NCBI GenBank assembly: GCA_029582155.1
Contig: CM055908.1
Location: 21,057,406 to 21,121,405, forward strand
Direction: 5' to 3'
Length of the DNA: 64,000 nucleotides
Source: Panopea generosa
Lineage: Eukaryota > Mollusca > Bivalvia > Adapedonta > Hiatellidae
In this document: positions 60,571-64,000 of the stretch, one piece after another
Position numbering within the stretch: position 1 is the first letter of the stretch
Layout: every line of letters starts with the position of its first letter
Position numbers and translations under genes: made by a program
Notes under the pieces: generated by a model
Database searches by the model: none
What the model saw: only the letters and a program-made list of their open reading frames with translations
Told to the model about the DNA's origin: nothing

Positions 60571-61354
60571 TCCATCAAAGCCACAAACAAACATTTCCTG
60601 CCATTAAGAGTACCTGATAGTAAGTTATTTATAAGTGATAATAAATTATAAGTCATAAAGTATACGTTATAACATATAAATAAAAATTGTCCCCCAAGGC
60701 ATTGGTCATATGACGAGTTTACATTTAGTATCACTAACTGCTGAAACATGGATCATTTGGAATTTATCACCGTGTGGAGCAACAACAGGTTTAACTTATT
60801 CATGTAATCAGAAAAATGGCTACTGTAGTTATAAGTCCAATTGCCATAAGCAAACCGCTTGGTATATAGACAATTTTATGAAACAGAAACATTTTTTTCT
60901 GTCTGGTTGCATGTAAGCGCACCTAATTATTGTTCCTCGGAATGTGTATGTTAATATGAATTATCGTGACTAAATAATGCACGGAACTTTTCACTAACAT
61001 ACATGTATTGTTATACCTACACATTTCATTGACATAAATTATTAATTTTACAAAGAATGCTACATGCATTTATAAGGCTTACAGAATGTTTTTATGATGA
61101 ATTAGAGAAACATCAAATAAATTTCATGACTTTTTTGCCACTCCAAATTCTACGTTAATAATTGTTTAACTTATGAATGCTATGAAGGCCTGGACATCAG
61201 TGAAGAACAATGAATCATGATCAATTTTACCAGAGCTCAAATTGTACATGATGTAGTTCTCCCTCACTCTAGATCTGGAGGTCACCATGGATACCTGACA
61301 GTGGAATCAATAAATGTATCACATGACAAAAAAATGTTGTTTTTTTTAAATGAA

Positions 61355-61438
61355 GCCAAGGTGTGCTGTCACCTTTCTTCGCAGTCTTGTTGATGTGATG
61401 ATTCCACGAGAGGTTCTGGGATATGTGAACTTTGATCT
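61355..61438 (-). pseudogene. Third short RT fragment
   Basis: CTTCGCAGTCTTGTTGATGT and GATTCCACGAGAGGTTCTGG match 54715-54770 of the RT fragment. Confidence 0.65.
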
Positions 61439-61487
61439 GCAAAGTGTAATAACCTGTGACCTTTACCTCACATTATCCTCTCATTCA

Positions 61488-61988
61488 TCACATACATGTA
61501 TACAGACACATATTACAGACACATATATACAGACACATGTTACAGACACATGTATACAGACACATGTTACAGACACATGCATACAGACACATGTTACATA
61601 CACATGTATACAAACACATGTTACAGACACATGTGTACAGACATATTTTCCAGACACATGTTACAGACACATGTATACAGACACATGTTACAGTCACATG
61701 TTATGGACACATGTTACAGACAAATGTATACAGACACATGTTACAGACACATGTTGCAGACACATATATACAGACACATTTTACAGTCACATGTATAAAG
61801 ACACATGTTACATACACATGTTACAGATAAATGTATAAAGACACATGTTACAGACACATGTATACAGACACATGTTACAGACACATGTTACAGACAAATG
61901 TATACAGACATATTTTACAGACATGTTACAGACAAATGTATACAGACACATGTTACAGACACATGCATACAGATACATGTATACAGAG
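61488..61988. repeat. 14/28-bp minisatellite
   Basis: About 35 half-units alternating CAGACACATGTTA and CAGACACATGTATA. ACATGT is palindromic. Because the array lacks stops on both strands it yields several spurious repetitive frames (THVTDTCIQ-like). Confidence 0.95.
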
Positions 61989-62013
61989 GTAATATCAAAT
62001 GCAAATTGAATGA

Positions 62014-62290
62014 GCCAGACCCAGTTAGCTCAGTCAATAGCATGTCTGACTATCAGTCTAGGAGTCATGAGTTCGACTCCATGCCCAGTTACAGTTTTGG
62101 TGATGATTGATATATGACATTGCGCCTTATTTCCATTCTTCTCTCACTGATGATTGTGTGAGAATGTTTAAGTTACTTGCGAAGATGAGTGTGCGTGAGT
62201 ACTGATTAACCTTCCAGGATCCCAGGAAAGAATTAGTAGGTTAATTGATCATCTGTTAGCTCTCTATGACATATAATTGATGCTAAATCA
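62014..62290 (+). mobile_element. SINE-A, forward copy
   Basis: Head GACCCAGTTAGCTCAGTCAA (A box) and CATGAGTTCGACTCCATGCC (B box). Body GATATATGACATTGCGCCTT, TACTTGCGAAGATGAGTGTG and AACCTTCCAGGATCCCAGGA, with a tail near TAATTGATGCTAAAT. Confidence 0.8.
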
Positions 62291-62319
62291 TAGTATTCAA
62301 AATGCAGAATGGGGAGCAT

Positions 62320-62485
62320 GTGATCCAGCTTCACACCAAGCATTAGAAGGCAGTATGTTTGATCCCCTGCCAGGGCAATGTTTCATGTTTGAGAAAGTCA
62401 TATATATATGTAAGTACTTAGTACTGGTTCTTTCCAAAACGCCTTTAAGCATAATCAATTTGCAAAAGCTGTTTGAACTTGATTG
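62320..62485 (+). mobile_element. SINE-C copy
   Basis: CAGTATGTTTGATCCCCTGC (B-box-like), GTACTTAGTACTGGTTCTTT and CGCCTTTAAGCATAATC follow the forward SINE-C order. Confidence 0.5.
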
Positions 62486-62627
62486 AATGTAAACTGATGG
62501 TTCTATAATGTTTACAAGAAAAATTATCAGATAGATGTCAGACTGACTATGGACAAATAACCAAGACATAAGCCCTTCACCACATCACCTGGACAAAACT
62601 GCAACAGAAGTAATCTTGGTGGATTAA

Positions 62628-63098
62628 AGGGATTACCAGTATATTGGCAAGTAACACAAACACGCTGTTAATCCAGACTTTTTCTGTATGCAGTATGCAC
62701 AAAATAATGCCTATGTATTGACGTATAGCCTTTATTTACTTGAAAGTTATCAAATTAACAGTAATTGAATATTGGCCAAAACTTTAATACGTCCTGCAAT
62801 AAAGTATTGCGCAATGTTTACATTGAACTCCGTAAACTTCCCGACCAAAGCCTCGAAAACGAGATCGGGAACGAGTCTTCACGATGTTATGATTGATCAG
62901 AAACCCGAAAGCGGTTTGTTGAAAATGGCAAATGTAAACAAAAAGAAGAACGTGGCTTCAGAAACCCGATGTTTGTAATAACGAGGTTATGCAATTAGAC
63001 ACTTTAGACGCGTATATCACTAAGTTATAAGTGTATCTTCATGCTGGGCGTATGTATTTAGGACAGGGAATTGACGGTAATATGCCAATTTAATTCCT
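62628..63098. mobile_element. 470-bp MITE, copy B (inverted relative to copy A)
   Basis: TTAA at 62624-62627 and 63099-63102. Its reverse complement aligns end to end with 23882-24351 (470 against 471 bp). Shared internal landmarks include ATTGCGCAATGTTTACATTG-type text and the CTCGTTTTCGAGGC palindrome. Confidence 0.88.
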
Positions 63099-63102
63099 TT
63101 AA

Positions 63103-64000
63103 GTTTGGGAATGATGTGTAATAAAACGTACAGAAAGTTTACTAAAGTCGGAGATTTATAAATGTATAAAGAAAAAAAAGGGTGAAAATATTTGATGGTA
63201 ATTTGATCAAATATATTAGTTTATTAATCTGCAATACTTGTTGAGAGAATGTTACCTTTAAAGTTGATACTGTTGAAAATAGTGTTTATGATACTCATTT
63301 CAAAGAAAAAAATCAACTACATATACAAAATATTGACATAAAGCTATTTTATTGCCAATGAGCATAATAAAAATTACCCCACTTACCAATATTATACAGT
63401 GTTTTTTCCCATTTTAAAAACTGAATAAGAAATTTCATTTTTTATTTACTAAATATTGAAAAATAAATAAAGATTCATTAACAAAAAGTAATATCACAAC
63501 AAATATGTCACTATCATCATCAGCAGTAGTAACAGTAGTAGCAACTTCAACAATGGCAACAATTAAAGCTCATAAGTTATGTCCGCATAAGATTAGTAAC
63601 AAATATGACGCAAATCATTGTTAATCATAAAAAATTGAGTAAAGATGGTATAAAGATACTTTATTCTTTCATTCTGTATAAGCCTATCAGTCCCTCAATA
63701 ACCATATTTTTAAAAGTACCGTAAAGTGTACCGTAATCGGGTACCGTCGATACCGTCTTTTATTACCGCACTGAGTATCACTCTGATCACCTCGGCCTTT
63801 ATGCTACGTGTATTATACGGAGGCAATCGTATATACTCGGCCAATTCCGTCATCCTTCGGTATTATACTTAATTACGATAATTGGCAAGGTCGACCGAAT
63901 GATACGGAGGATACGGAATACCCGGTGTTTCACGATTGCACCGAGTATATACGGAAAATTTGGCGCCATCTGTTCACACTTTTCACGGATTTCTTGGAGC
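63103..64000. other. Right edge, nothing recognised
   Basis: AT-rich to about 63710. The last 280 bp have several ACCGAGTATATACGG / CCGTATAC-like short inverted motifs but no gene. Confidence 0.4.

Noticed and set aside
61456-62110. Long repetitive open frames (THVTDTCIQ-like) in several frames
   Set aside because: They come from a stop-poor 14/28-bp satellite open on both strands. No start context or conserved domain.

Overview
This window is AT-rich, intron-rich animal DNA. It carries two protein-coding genes that point towards each other, embedded in a dense population of SINEs, MITEs, DNA-transposon remnants and minisatellites. Protein similarity and the repeat content (tRNA-headed SINEs, a repeat ending in GGGCCTCTTGTTT, a repeat containing GGCCATAACTGTGCC) suggest a lophotrochozoan, most likely a bivalve mollusc. 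That assignment is inference from remembered repeat styles, not from a search.

Plus strand, 1-23,664: 18 exons of HELQ, the POLQ-like 3'-5' superfamily 2 DNA repair helicase. The 5' end lies outside the window. The exon set joins in frame throughout (4,146 nt, 1,381 visible residues plus stop) and contains Walker A, DELH, SAT, motif IV, motif V, the [10 protein letters not shown] motif VI and the C-terminal helix-hairpin-helix region. The large first visible exon is a disordered SQ/TQ cluster.

Minus strand, 53,703-33,847: 12 exons of a complete lateral signaling target 2 homologue (LST2/ZFYVE28), an endosomal FYVE protein that restrains EGFR signalling. It codes for 1,011 residues with every intron phase matching, an in-frame stop just upstream of the start, and all FYVE zinc ligands.

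23,665-33,846 separates the two 3' ends. In both genes the first canonical AATAAA downstream of the stop lies inside a MITE. 53,704-64,000 lies upstream of LST2 and holds non-LTR retrotransposon fragments, a local duplication, a minisatellite of about 2.6 kb and a second copy, inverted, of the MITE found in the HELQ 3' UTR.

The most unusual observation is that two minisatellites in LST2 are serial copies of an exon tail plus its own 5' splice site. A 39-bp array derives from exon 6 (12 exact GTAGGT donors) and a 32-39-bp array from exon 5 (five GTGAGT donors). Only the donor nearest the unique exon keeps the reading frame; reading past it meets an immediate stop (TAG or TGA). Two further arrays abut 3' splice sites (HELQ exon 8, LST2 exon 11). 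A decayed hAT transposon has inserted inside the exon-6 array. Several nested insertions (MITE in SINE, transposon in SINE) allow target-site duplications to be read directly.
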